Source: a virus
Length of the DNA: 22,800 bases
Direction: 5' to 3' (one strand)
Virus record (IMG/VR): IMGVR_UViG_3300014913_001037
Location: 1-22,800 of that record
Shown in pieces: positions 14,009-22,084 of this stretch; within the stretch, counting starts at the first letter, position 1, and each line of letters opens with the position of its first letter. The notes beneath the pieces are model-generated. The model had not been told where the DNA came from and did not search any database. It saw only the letters and a list, made by a program, of their open reading frames with translations. The position numbers and the translations under genes are program-made.

Positions 14009-15118
14009 TTATCTTAAATAAGTAACTTTCAATTTAGCAGTGCCGTTAATACCGATAAATCTCAGGTTTCTTATATTGTTAGCACCTTCGATCGAGAGAG
14101 GGTGAACCATCTGAGGATCGACGGTACCAGCAAGATGGCCCGAGGTAGCAGTTGGAGTTCCTCCATGCATCCAATATCTAATTGGATTATCTTCCACCGT
14201 AATGAGAACTTCGGTGGCATGGGTTTGTCCAGCTGGCTGATATTTATCAGGGTCTAGGCTTCCAGCACTTGCAGTTCCAGATGAAATTTCTTGTGTTTCA
14301 TAAGCATCTCTTATCATATCTCCCTCCTCAGTTAATATTTCCCAAGATAAGTTTAAAGGAGTTCCGTCTACCTTCTCTTGGTTTATTGTCGACCTTGCCC
14401 AAAGTTTACCACTTTGGAAACATTGAATCCAGTCAAATGACGCTGTGCCAGATGGCGCCACTTCAAGAATCATCCTAGCTTTTGTAGCTGAAGACGAAAT
14501 ACTTGCTGTACACTGCAAAAGTTCATAATCACCTCCACCACTATGGTAATCTGAATAAGTTGTAGACGAACCATCGTAGAAACCAATTCTAGCTTGAGAC
14601 CCCGCTGATGCTTTTACAGCAATACGCGAAGTTAAAACTTTTCCTCGACAGTCTGCAAGAATCAAATCTTGATAAATCTGAGCTTCAAATGAGTCTCCGG
14701 CAATTACTTCAAGGGCATAACTTCCTTGATAAGCGGCAGTCCCTTTATTCCAACTAGCACCCTCGCCGGATTTAGTCCAATACGAAGGGGTTTCCGGTGA
14801 GCCAGACCACACTTCGAAGTTTGCATTTGCTACTCCAATCATCGACCCATCGAATAATCCAATCTCGGTAAAGACAATGGAAGATTCCCCGGGCCTCGGT
14901 GGTGGCGTGTCGGATGGTAAATTAATTGAAAAGCGCGATGCGTATTTTTTAGGTGACCATCGGAAGTCGATATATTGTCGATAGTATTCTTTATCGAGAG
15001 CAGAACTGGAACTGGATACGCCTGCAGTCCCGGTACCAAGAGCTATCACTTGTGGAAGAGACGGCTCAGCTCCAACTAGCCATTTAGCTTCAGCTTCTCG
15101 GCAAATATTAGTTATCAT
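14009..15118 (-). CDS. Baseplate/tail protein with inserted carbohydrate-binding-like domain
   Basis: A 369-residue protein. Residues 1-95 (PQVIALGTGTAGVS ... IVFTEIGLFDGS) and 236-265 (GKLWARSTINQEKVDGTPLNLSWEIL) read as one baseplate domain, because EIGLFD and LWARSTI are normally consecutive in such phage proteins. Between them, residues about 97-235 form a separate beta-sandwich-like domain starting NANFEVWSGSPETPSYWTKS, the opening of CBM4/9-type modules. The C-terminus (about 302-369: VEDNPIRYWMHGGTPTATSGH ... LKVTYLR) is a small phage domain often found in tail appendage proteins. It overlaps the preceding 69-residue gene by 4 bases (ATGA) with AGGTGATC upstream. Confidence 0.72.
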   Translation of the reverse strand: MITNICREAEAKWLVGAEPSLPQVIALGTGTAGVSSSSSALDKEYYRQYIDFRWSPKKYASRFSINLPSDTPPPRPGESSIVFTEIGLFDGSMIGVANANFEVWSGSPETPSYWTKSGEGASWNKGTAAYQGSYALEVIAGDSFEAQIYQDLILADCRGKVLTSRIAVKASAGSQARIGFYDGSSTTYSDYHSGGGDYELLQCTASISSSATKARMILEVAPSGTASFDWIQCFQSGKLWARSTINQEKVDGTPLNLSWEILTEEGDMIRDAYETQEISSGTASAGSLDPDKYQPAGQTHATEVLITVEDNPIRYWMHGGTPTATSGHLAGTVDPQMVHPLSIEGANNIRNLRFIGINGTAKLKVTYLR

Positions 15119-15324
15119 TTGATCACCTCGCCAAATGTACTTGAGCCTAACTTTGTGACGGGAGGAAAGACCGTAGTTGCATATAAGTAAGAGGAAACCA
15201 GAGGAAAGGTCTCCTCGTACTGCAAAAACGAATCATATTGTACTCTACCCCTCACTATTCTCGGCGTCGTGCTGGGTTGAGATTTCATTCTCCAGAGCAA
15301 ATCAACTAACGTTTCAGTATCCAT
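15115..15324 (-). CDS. Small tail-operon protein, 69 aa
   Basis: Not recognised. The ribosome binding site GGAG lies 8 bases before the ATG and the stop overlaps the following gene (ATGA). The sequence (TLVDLLWRMKSQPSTTPRIV) has no membrane segment. Its position right after the hub gene suggests a baseplate connector or assembly factor, by location only. Confidence 0.55.
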   Translation of the reverse strand: MDTETLVDLLWRMKSQPSTTPRIVRGRVQYDSFLQYEETFPLVSSYLYATTVFPPVTKLGSSTFGEVIK

Positions 15325-15336
15325 CCATCTTTCTCC

Positions 15337-16947
15337 TCAATTATACAAATTCGAAGACAAAGATAACTCAGTGCGCATAATTCTATCACTAGAAAAAGTC
15401 TTTTCAACACTGATTACATAGAAATCTATTTCCATTTTCCAAATATTTCTACCAATAAACTTGAATTTCATCCCGGGTACCCATCCCGGAACATAGCTGA
15501 TCATGTTTCCAAGGTAACGAGGGTATGCGTTACGCGCAGCTAATCTCTCAAAAATTTCTCCCGTTGACCAAGTAAGAGGAAAATCGGCAGCATTGAGATA
15601 CTCTTCATAAATTCCACAAGAGTGTTCTCGGCGTTGCATTTCTTCGATAGCAGGGAATTCGCTAACTTCAACATGTTCAACCGAAATACCAGGGCCTGTT
15701 AGATAGACTCCTTGTGTATTCCAGTCTATAAGATCGGTAGTTAGAATAATTTCACCGGTTTCGGGACAGTAGAAAGCTGTATTGCTTTGCGATTTCAAAT
15801 AATCGAGCTGATATCCTTTTTCAACGACCTGAAAATTAGTGATTTCCCGAACTTTAGACTGCTCGATATCCTCAAAAGCAGGATTAGTTTCATCGGTGAA
15901 AGCATCCAAGTCCACTACCCAAAGACGAATAGTTTGTTCTATTTCTTCTGAAGTGACAGTTTTAGGCACATAGTAATAGTCTTGAATGGAGAAAACCCAG
16001 TCACGGTAACTTGGCGAAATCCAATACCATACATTCATCTTCAACAAAAACAAGACTAATTTCTGCCACCACGTTGCGTCCTCTATTTGCCTGGTAACCA
16101 GAACGGTTCTTTCGTCGGTTGGCACGCTAAGATCCCCGAAACGATAGACATTCTTTACATCTGAGATATCATCGATTATTTCGAGATCGCTGTACACCGC
16201 TATTTTATCCGGATCTGCTTCAAAAGCAGAAATTTCATAGATCTCATCGCCAACAGGAGCACTCATCCCGAGTTCTCTATCAAAAAATACAATTCTACGA
16301 TAAGCATCTATATACCACTGAAATCCAGTGGCTTCACAAATATCATTGAACACATCACTAGCTCTAACAAAGCTGTATGCAGCTCTTGGTATTGCTTCCA
16401 TGCTTTGGAATTTGGCGAGACTGTTCTGTTCAACATATAAATTAAAGAAGCACCCAAAATCTATCCCTGAATAGATCGCGCCGTAATAGTTACGAGCTAC
16501 ATCATCTTTCGCAACATCCGCTAATACAGCCCATACAGCCTCAATCAAGTTAATTCCTTCCGGAATTTCAGTAGTCACTAGCTTGCGATCTAACCATGCT
16601 GTCCAGTCGCGGCATTCACAATCGTAGATAAAAGTATTTGGTGGTGCAAGAATTCTCTTCTTGATTTTCGCAATAGTGCCACTGAATTCTCTCAAGAGAG
16701 GAGAAGTTCCTGGTTTAGGACAACTTGTGTCAAAGTCCCAATCATCGACTGCATAGACATCCAGAACAACAGCATTTCCAGCTTTCGGTTCGTTTATTTC
16801 AAAATTAGAAATTGACATACTGAATGATAACAACGAACCTTTGACCTTAACGGCACTCTCAATATGGACTGACTCGAAGTCAACCCACCGAGATCTGTCT
16901 ACATTCTCAATTAAAAGTCGTCCAACTGCTTCTTTCTCAAAAGCCAT
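15337..16947 (-). CDS. Tail hub/baseplate protein (Tal/gp27-like), tentative
   Basis: A 536-residue, Trp/Tyr/Phe-rich protein encoded directly after the tape measure, the usual position of the distal tail or tail-associated hub protein. The N-terminal part reads as a beta domain (VHIESAVKVKGSLLSFSMSI). The segment SDVFNDICEATGFQWYIDAYRRIVFFDRE (in pieces) resembles hub proteins that form the tail tip ring, followed by the DVKNVYRF strand. AGAGGAA precedes the ATG. There is no visible lytic (amidase or lysozyme) domain. Assignment rests on position and weak motif similarity. Confidence 0.65.
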   Translation of the reverse strand: MAFEKEAVGRLLIENVDRSRWVDFESVHIESAVKVKGSLLSFSMSISNFEINEPKAGNAVVLDVYAVDDWDFDTSCPKPGTSPLLREFSGTIAKIKKRILAPPNTFIYDCECRDWTAWLDRKLVTTEIPEGINLIEAVWAVLADVAKDDVARNYYGAIYSGIDFGCFFNLYVEQNSLAKFQSMEAIPRAAYSFVRASDVFNDICEATGFQWYIDAYRRIVFFDRELGMSAPVGDEIYEISAFEADPDKIAVYSDLEIIDDISDVKNVYRFGDLSVPTDERTVLVTRQIEDATWWQKLVLFLLKMNVWYWISPSYRDWVFSIQDYYYVPKTVTSEEIEQTIRLWVVDLDAFTDETNPAFEDIEQSKVREITNFQVVEKGYQLDYLKSQSNTAFYCPETGEIILTTDLIDWNTQGVYLTGPGISVEHVEVSEFPAIEEMQRREHSCGIYEEYLNAADFPLTWSTGEIFERLAARNAYPRYLGNMISYVPGWVPGMKFKFIGRNIWKMEIDFYVISVEKTFSSDRIMRTELSLSSNLYN

Positions 16948-16989
16948 TCTGCAGAAAATTCCTCTCTCAATTCTTTTCCCCGATATTCA

Positions 16990-19900
16990 TTAAGTTATCC
17001 CACCCACTGGAATAGATTTGTACCTGCCCATTACCTTAACTATTTCAGCGGAAACTCTATCAGCTAATTTCCTAGAAGTCCTATCGTCAAGAATATAGTT
17101 CCCCGATATGTTAACAGTGATGCCTCCTAGCCCTCCTCCCCGTAATTTGCTGAGGGGAATAATTGCTTCCGGAACTTCGCCAACTCGCGCGATCACAGGA
17201 CGTGTGACAATACCTCCTTTCTGAAAACCAAATATCTCTCCAACAGTCTCTGAGACACTCGGGAGATTCAATTTCAACGACCAAGTCACCCTGATATTCC
17301 CCATATCCTTAACTCTTTGCCAAAAGGTAAGGAAAGATTCCCATCTACCAAAGTTAAAAAAGACAATCGATTTAAACATATCCCATGCCCCAGGCATTCT
17401 AAGATCAAACTCAAATTTACGAGACAAATTCCCCAGATCCTTCAGGCCTCTAAAGAATTGTAGAAATCGATCAGGTTGACCAAACAAACTCCACAGCCAC
17501 ATCTTAAGAGAATCCCATATTCCAGGCATTGCCAGATGAAATTCATAGCTTTGGATCACATCTCCCAATTCTTTAATACTAGAGAAAAACTCAATGAAAT
17601 TACGAGGAGTTCCAAATAAATTCCATAACCAAGTTTTCAAAATTTCCCATATAGAGGGCATCTTGAGGTTGAATTCGAAATTACCAGTAACATCCCCAAG
17701 TTCTTTTATATCTTCAAAAAAGGAGAGGAATCTAGAAGGAGCACCAAATAGATTCCATAGCCACATCTTGAGAATGTCCCAAAGCCCCGGCATTTTAAGA
17801 TTGAATTCGTAATTGCCGGATACATCACCTAAAGCGTCAACCTCTTTGAAGAATTCAATAAATTTTCCGGGGCCGCCAAATAATGAGAACAGCCAAAATT
17901 TGAACAAGTCCCAAACCCCGGGCATCGTTAATCCAAAATCAAAAGGCACACCAGCTAGTCGTAAACCAGCTACTTCCTGTCCAGTTTTTCTAATCTGGCT
18001 CGAGAGTCCTTTTAATTTTTCTTTCCATTCGACAGTTTGTATTTTTGCTACGCTCAATCCTGCACTTAGCCGCACAATATCCTGTGCTGTACCAGGTGAG
18101 TGCCCGATGGCGTCCCCCACTGAATTAATGCTATCTCCTAGCTTATTAAATGACTCCGTTGCTTGATCGGTACTCTTGGTAGCATCATGGATAATCGGTG
18201 CCAAAAGAGCAAAACCAGAGCTTATCATAGCAACTGCTGCCCCAGTTCCGATTCCCCATGTTCCGATTGCAACTAGTACTCCAGCGACAATACTACCTAT
18301 ACCCCCCAAAATCCTGAAAACTGAATTAAGTGTATCAGTGCGATCGATAACTCCTTCGATAACTGATATCAATCCAGTCATTATAAACGCAATCGGTCCT
18401 AAGAGCTTTGCAACGTTTCCAAGAACCCCTCCGAGGCGACCCATTGCTCCAGCTGCTGCAGAAGTCCCAAGACCTAATCCAGCAGCAGCTGCTCCAGCAC
18501 TTGCAGCACCAGCAGTTGCTGCTGGGGCAGCAGCTCCAACTGCCCGGAGAGAGTTAGCTAACCTTTCCGCACTAGTTGCGCTAATATTAAGAGCAGGAGC
18601 TAATTCCGTAACCAAGGAAGCTGCTGCTTGAGTAATCTTGCTGATAAATACCGGAAATTCTTTAATATTGCTAAGGATACTCACCCAAAGTCGCTTTAAT
18701 ACTATCACGGTTTTCCATATTGCAACCCCAAGAAGTCCAAATACGAGGATAGTAACACTCACCGATGCTGTTGTGCTACGCTCAATTTGAGACATCACAC
18801 TCCCCCACAATCGAGCCAAAGTAGCTAAAGCAGCTAAAAGAGGACGGAAAATCGTGTTCAGGCCCCTCCCAAGAACTGCAAAGACTAAACCAAAACCCTC
18901 CGAAATGGTAGTCTTTAATTCCTTTGTCGTTGATCGTGCTGTCTTCCCAAATTCTTTATAATCTTCATTAACCTGACGGATAATCCAAGATGCTCTTGCG
19001 TTAGCATCTCTGAATTCCCATGTTCTTTCCATCGATCTCTTCGTCTGATCAGAAAGAATTGAAAGCGAATTAATATCCCCTTTAATTGCTTGAGCAATCT
19101 CAGAAGCTGCACTAGAGAAGCTTTTGCCAGTAGCTCTAGCATAAATAGCTACCGTCTCAAGCATCGCAGAAGTGCCCACACCTTGCTCACGAAGCTTCTC
19201 AAATCCTTTTATTACTTCGGACTGAGCAACTCCGAATTCTAATGCTGTACGCCTAATGGCGATGAGTTCTGCGTTAGCCCCATCAATTGATCCAGTAAGC
19301 GCAAGCAACGTTCTTCTTAATTCTTCTGTTTGATTAGCAGCTTGCGTTGAGGCGCTAATCATTGATTTCAGCACCTTTACAAAACCACCGACAGCAACGA
19401 TGCTTGCACCAACTGCCAGAGAGAGCTTAACATTCGCAAATCTCAAGAATATAATCGAAAAGGCTACCTGAAGTATCGAACCGTTCAGTGCACCCATTCC
19501 TAACATTAAGCCATGTGCAGCGGATTGAGAGAACATCAAGGCTTGAGAGGTGTCGTACTGTTGCCTTATAAACATACCACCACCACTCGCAGCCTCTTTA
19601 GCAGATGCACTTATTTCCCCATATGAAATCGCCTGTTGACGGATAGCCTCAGTTACCATATTCAAAACTGAGTTCAATGGCTTATAGCTAGCAGTTGCTT
19701 GTTCAGCAGCAGCTGCTGCAGCTAGCAGCTTAGCAATATTAACTTCAGTACCACCAGCCATTTTCGTGATAAGAGCAATTAAAGTGTTAACTGCTGGCGG
19801 AACAGCAACCAACCTTCCCTGAAAAGTGGAGGTAGCATTGGCGAGTTGTGTAAATCCTACTTTACTAGCTTCTACCTCTGTCATAAGAGGTGCAAAAGTT

Positions 19901-20427
19901 TGAATGGCAACCTGCAAAGGGTGGATTAAACCAAGAAGTTGGGAATTGCTAATCCCAACTGTAGCATTCATTTGTCTTAACACTTCCTGAAGGCCACGCA
20001 CCGACTGCTGGACGTCTAGGCTACTCGCAAAATGCCCCATCACAGCTTGCAACCTTTTGAAGGGAGCGCTTGCTTCTATCGCAGCTTGCGCATACTTTTG
20101 TAATGTTGCAGTGCTTATCTTGGCACCAGACGCCATAGCATTTATAGCACTTAACAACCTGTTAACTTCCGGAGGGACTGCTCGTATTTTCCCAGACGCG
20201 TCTGCTGCTGCTCCTCCCAATGCTTCAAGTCCTTGTTGAGCCAGCCTAGTCGTTGCGCGAATAGGCGCCGCGCTAGCTACTGCTTGTCGAAATGGCTCTT
20301 GAAGCTGTTGAAGACTAGATCGAGTAACCCTAGAAGAACCAGCGATTCTACTAAGCGCTCTACTAAGTTCTTGTAATTCCCCTAATCCTCTTACTTTCGC
20401 AGTAACTAATAATGGAAGTTCGGGCAT
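16990..20427 (-). CDS. Tape measure protein
   Basis: Sets tail length and is ejected with the DNA. At 1145 residues, the common rule of about 1.5 angstrom per residue would give a tail of roughly 170 nm (inference). The N-terminus carries a two-fold repeat of about 125 residues. Residues about 350-545 are helical with the GDINSLSIL segment seen in tape measures. Hydrophobic stretches occur at about 317-352, 555-578, 672-690 and 705-745, and an Ala/Gly-rich linker at 629-661. Residues 829-1058 are exact 44-residue repeats. The C-terminus (KGGIVTRPVIARVGEVPEAIIPLSKL, read in pieces) is the typical tape-measure ending. GGAG inside the end of the upstream gene serves as ribosome binding site. No peptidase or lysozyme domain was seen. 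Confidence 0.93.
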   Translation of the reverse strand: MPELPLLVTAKVRGLGELQELSRALSRIAGSSRVTRSSLQQLQEPFRQAVASAAPIRATTRLAQQGLEALGGAAADASGKIRAVPPEVNRLLSAINAMASGAKISTATLQKYAQAAIEASAPFKRLQAVMGHFASSLDVQQSVRGLQEVLRQMNATVGISNSQLLGLIHPLQVAIQTFAPLMTEVEASKVGFTQLANATSTFQGRLVAVPPAVNTLIALITKMAGGTEVNIAKLLAAAAAAEQATASYKPLNSVLNMVTEAIRQQAISYGEISASAKEAASGGGMFIRQQYDTSQALMFSQSAAHGLMLGMGALNGSILQVAFSIIFLRFANVKLSLAVGASIVAVGGFVKVLKSMISASTQAANQTEELRRTLLALTGSIDGANAELIAIRRTALEFGVAQSEVIKGFEKLREQGVGTSAMLETVAIYARATGKSFSSAASEIAQAIKGDINSLSILSDQTKRSMERTWEFRDANARASWIIRQVNEDYKEFGKTARSTTKELKTTISEGFGLVFAVLGRGLNTIFRPLLAALATLARLWGSVMSQIERSTTASVSVTILVFGLLGVAIWKTVIVLKRLWVSILSNIKEFPVFISKITQAAASLVTELAPALNISATSAERLANSLRAVGAAAPAATAGAASAGAAAAGLGLGTSAAAGAMGRLGGVLGNVAKLLGPIAFIMTGLISVIEGVIDRTDTLNSVFRILGGIGSIVAGVLVAIGTWGIGTGAAVAMISSGFALLAPIIHDATKSTDQATESFNKLGDSINSVGDAIGHSPGTAQDIVRLSAGLSVAKIQTVEWKEKLKGLSSQIRKTGQEVAGLRLAGVPFDFGLTMPGVWDLFKFWLFSLFGGPGKFIEFFKEVDALGDVSGNYEFNLKMPGLWDILKMWLWNLFGAPSRFLSFFEDIKELGDVTGNFEFNLKMPSIWEILKTWLWNLFGTPRNFIEFFSSIKELGDVIQSYEFHLAMPGIWDSLKMWLWSLFGQPDRFLQFFRGLKDLGNLSRKFEFDLRMPGAWDMFKSIVFFNFGRWESFLTFWQRVKDMGNIRVTWSLKLNLPSVSETVGEIFGFQKGGIVTRPVIARVGEVPEAIIPLSKLRGGGLGGITVNISGNYILDDRTSRKLADRVSAEIVKVMGRYKSIPVGGIT
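17254..17943 (-). repeat. 44-residue tandem repeats in the tape measure
   Basis: Five full units plus a partial sixth. The MP dipeptide falls at residues 835, 879, 923, 967 and 1011, and LP at 1055, a constant period of 44 residues (132 bases). Each unit reads roughly YEFNLKMP - GLWDILKMWLWNLFG - x - P - xxFLxFFxxIKxLGD. Units 2 and 3 are most alike; the first and last are most diverged. Trp, Phe and Gly positions are retained while codons vary. Confidence 0.92.
19675..20391 (-). repeat. Two-fold repeat at the tape measure N-terminus
   Basis: Residues 83-126 (AVPPEVNRLLSAINAMASGA...) and 208-251 (AVPPAVNTLIALITKMAGGT...) align over their whole length, offset 125 residues; the flanking RGL...L segments at residues 13 and 144 extend the match. 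This is an older internal duplication of a helical module. Confidence 0.7.
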
Positions 20428-20430
20428 TAC

Positions 20431-21183
20431 TTAACTCCTTGAGGCTTCCCACCATTTCCTTATTGCGTTGGAGGCCTTAGCTCGAAACCTACCACTTTCA
20501 GCTGGCACGACAAGAGCATAGAAATCATCAGGAATAGGAGTTCTGAATAATCCCCTTGTTTCCATCCTTCTGACTACTGCCCATACATCCTGCATACCAT
20601 CACGATATCGATACTCCTGCTTGCCATATGACTTGGTTTTAACTCGGACTGTAGCTGTGCCAAACCTCTTTGCTTTGCTCCTCAAATAAGCAGCTAATCG
20701 AGTCCATCCTTCACCTCCAAATGTCCCCTTGCCTCCGATGCCGGGTACAGGTGCTCTGATTTCGTAAGGTTTCAACCCCTTAAGCAAAGCACCTTGAATA
20801 GACTCATTTCCAACAACTCCACCAAAATAAGCCTGAACTTTTCTAGCATACGGAGTGTCTCTTGAATGATCGGCTTTAGGGAAATAACCAACTGCCACAG
20901 TCTGAGGAACAATCTTTGCCTCCGAATACTCTTCAGAAAAACCTCTAGCTTTTATTTTTCTAATCGATTCGAAACTCGCGCCAGTATACGGAGTGATACT
21001 TTTAGAATGTATCTGTTGCAACCCCTTCACAAGACGATCAGCATGTTCCTCGATCAGCCCTTGAACCATCGAATTAAAACGAGGATCTGCAGTTGGTGAC
21101 TGGAAAGCAGCACCTATCTTCCTGCTAGCTCGCTCTATTCTGGCATCGAATTCCCGGGATAAATCAACGCTTAACTCAAACAC
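20431..21183 (-). CDS. Minor tail-region protein, function unknown
   Basis: A 250-residue protein encoded between the chaperone and the tape measure. It starts with GTG at 21183 (GAGGT with 7-base spacing), and the chaperone's -1 frame product ends inside it at 21176. The first 80 residues are helical and charged; the middle is Gly-rich (VPGIGGKGTFGGEG) and the rest basic (KAKRFGTATVRVKTKSYGKQEYRYRDG). No membrane or catalytic motif seen. HK97 gp10-like or tail completion proteins have a similar basic, mixed composition but usually lie before the tube gene, so I do not assign a function. Confidence 0.62.
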   Translation of the reverse strand: MFELSVDLSREFDARIERASRKIGAAFQSPTADPRFNSMVQGLIEEHADRLVKGLQQIHSKSITPYTGASFESIRKIKARGFSEEYSEAKIVPQTVAVGYFPKADHSRDTPYARKVQAYFGGVVGNESIQGALLKGLKPYEIRAPVPGIGGKGTFGGEGWTRLAAYLRSKAKRFGTATVRVKTKSYGKQEYRYRDGMQDVWAVVRRMETRGLFRTPIPDDFYALVVPAESGRFRAKASNAIRKWWEASRS

Positions 21184-21403
21184 CTTTCTTACCTCTAGAA
21201 TCCCTCTTCATTTTCTTGGTTTCTTCACTCAATATAAAAGCTATTTGATTGAGGGTTCCAACAGTTACTTCTTCATGATATTGTTTCTCTGTCCACCCAA
21301 ACTCTCTCATCAGTTGCACTTTATTATACCATTCGGGCAAAGGGACCTGACCAGTGTAGGTACCCTCTATCAGAGATATGATCAGGTCCCTTTCCTTTCC
21401 GGG
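21176..21403 (-). CDS. Tail assembly chaperone -1 frame extension (T part)
   Basis: In the -1 frame relative to the preceding chaperone ORF, an open frame runs from before the zero-frame stop to a TGA at 21176-21178. It encodes about 75 residues, including IEGTYTGQVPLPEWYNKVQL, MREFGWTEKQYHEE and TVGTLNQIAFILSEETKK. This fills an otherwise empty 200-base gap between two genes and lacks a convincing start codon of its own. It has the arrangement of phage gpG/gpGT chaperones, where ribosomes slip -1 to make a minor fused product of about 180 residues. Slippage lies somewhere in about 21385-21430, since the -1 frame has a stop just upstream. No perfect XXXYYYZ heptamer is in phase; the best site, with P- or A-site mismatches, is around G-GTC-CCG (21398-21404). 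Confidence 0.8.
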   Translation of the reverse strand, partial: PGKERDLIISLIEGTYTGQVPLPEWYNKVQLMREFGWTEKQYHEEVTVGTLNQIAFILSEETKKMKRDSRGKKGV

Positions 21404-21406
21404 ACC
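21339..21406 (-). promoter_or_regulatory. Frameshift-associated mRNA hairpins
   Basis: On the mRNA, AAAGGGACCTGA (21393 to 21382, containing the chaperone stop codon) is perfectly complementary to TCAGGTCCCTTT (21350 to 21339): a 12-bp stem with a 31-base loop. The same GGGACC can instead pair with an upstream GGTCCC (21406 to 21401), forming a 6-bp stem with a 10-base loop. The two hairpins are mutually exclusive. The stem starts 6-7 bases after the candidate slip site, the spacing usual for -1 frameshift stimulators. Confidence 0.65.
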
Positions 21407-21726
21407 GACAAGGCTTGCGTGATAGCTTCACCAACCTTGTTGAAGATTTCTACAGGTAAAACGTCAAGGGATTTAGGATCTTTAGATGGCAAGGGCAGTT
21501 CCTTATCATTATTTGGGTTAGTTAAGTTCCAGTCTATGATGATATGAGCTAGAACTTTTCTCAGTTCCTCTGGCCCTGCATCAGGGGTTATCCCCGAATA
21601 TGTCTTGAGTTCCGGGAGAGTATAAGATGCTGGATCTTTTATCACAACCCAAAATCCATCTAATCCAATTTCCCCTAGATCTATCCTGATCTTTCTCTTT
21701 TCTCGGTATTCATCCCATTTACTCAT
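21382..21726 (-). CDS. Tail assembly chaperone (G product)
   Basis: A 114-residue acidic protein encoded upstream of the tape measure, the standard position for the chaperone that keeps the tape measure unfolded and recruits tube subunits. The frame could begin further upstream at 21759, but a perfect AGGAGG (21732-21737, 5 bases spacing) precedes the ATG at 21726 (MSKWDEYREKRKIRIDLG), and this start also avoids overlap with the HTH gene. The C-terminus (LSVPERKGT) overlaps the open -1 frame. Identity rests on position, size and the frameshift architecture more than on motif. Confidence 0.75.
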   Translation of the reverse strand: MSKWDEYREKRKIRIDLGEIGLDGFWVVIKDPASYTLPELKTYSGITPDAGPEELRKVLAHIIIDWNLTNPNNDKELPLPSKDPKSLDVLPVEIFNKVGEAITQALSVPERKGT

Positions 21727-21742
21727 CGAAACCTCCTTTTTT

Positions 21743-22066
21743 CTATTTTGATTTTCCAACTATTTCCAAGATACAGCTATCGTCGGTCACTAAGATTGTG
21801 CAATCATTCCCAAAAACTTTAACTGTTCTTTGGTCTATGATATTAAATGTGCGCCTCGTTCTCGTCTCTGCATCAATTAAACTGTAAGTCTTACCAGTAT
21901 AGTTAAGAGCTTTAGCGAGATTACGTGTAATATTGACATTAGGAATTATCTTCCCGGTTTCTATTCTAGATATCGTTGACTGAGAAACTAGGATCAAATC
22001 AGCGAGACGAGACTGGGTCAACCCTCGCTCCCTTCGCTTTAAAGCTACCCAATGCATGCCTTGCAT
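21743..22066 (-). CDS. XRE/Cro-CI-type helix-turn-helix protein
   Basis: A 107-residue protein with a standard XRE DNA-binding domain (residues about 8-57: LKRRERGLTQSRLADLI, VSQSTISRIETGKIIPN, LAKALNYTG), followed by a 45-residue beta-rich tail of unknown role (YSLIDAETRTRRTFNIIDQRTV...). TGGAG precedes the ATG with 6-7 bases. The stop falls just before the chaperone's ribosome binding site. Regulators of this type are normally with lysogeny or early genes; here it lies in the same direction as, and between, the tail tube and chaperone genes. It could control late transcription, bind the palindrome just upstream of itself, or be a moron. Confidence 0.87.
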   Translation of the reverse strand: MQGMHWVALKRRERGLTQSRLADLILVSQSTISRIETGKIIPNVNITRNLAKALNYTGKTYSLIDAETRTRRTFNIIDQRTVKVFGNDCTILVTDDSCILEIVGKSK

Positions 22067-22084
22067 AATTTACTCCAAAGAAAC

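Noticed and set aside
18176-18631. Long + strand frame opposite the tape measure, rich in Ala and Pro
   Set aside because: It is the antisense of the Ala/Gly-rich linker of the tape measure and has low-complexity composition without a start signal.
21245-21547. 100-codon + strand frame over the chaperone region
   Set aside because: It covers the chaperone and its -1 frame extension on the opposite strand, has no ribosome binding site and no recognisable content.
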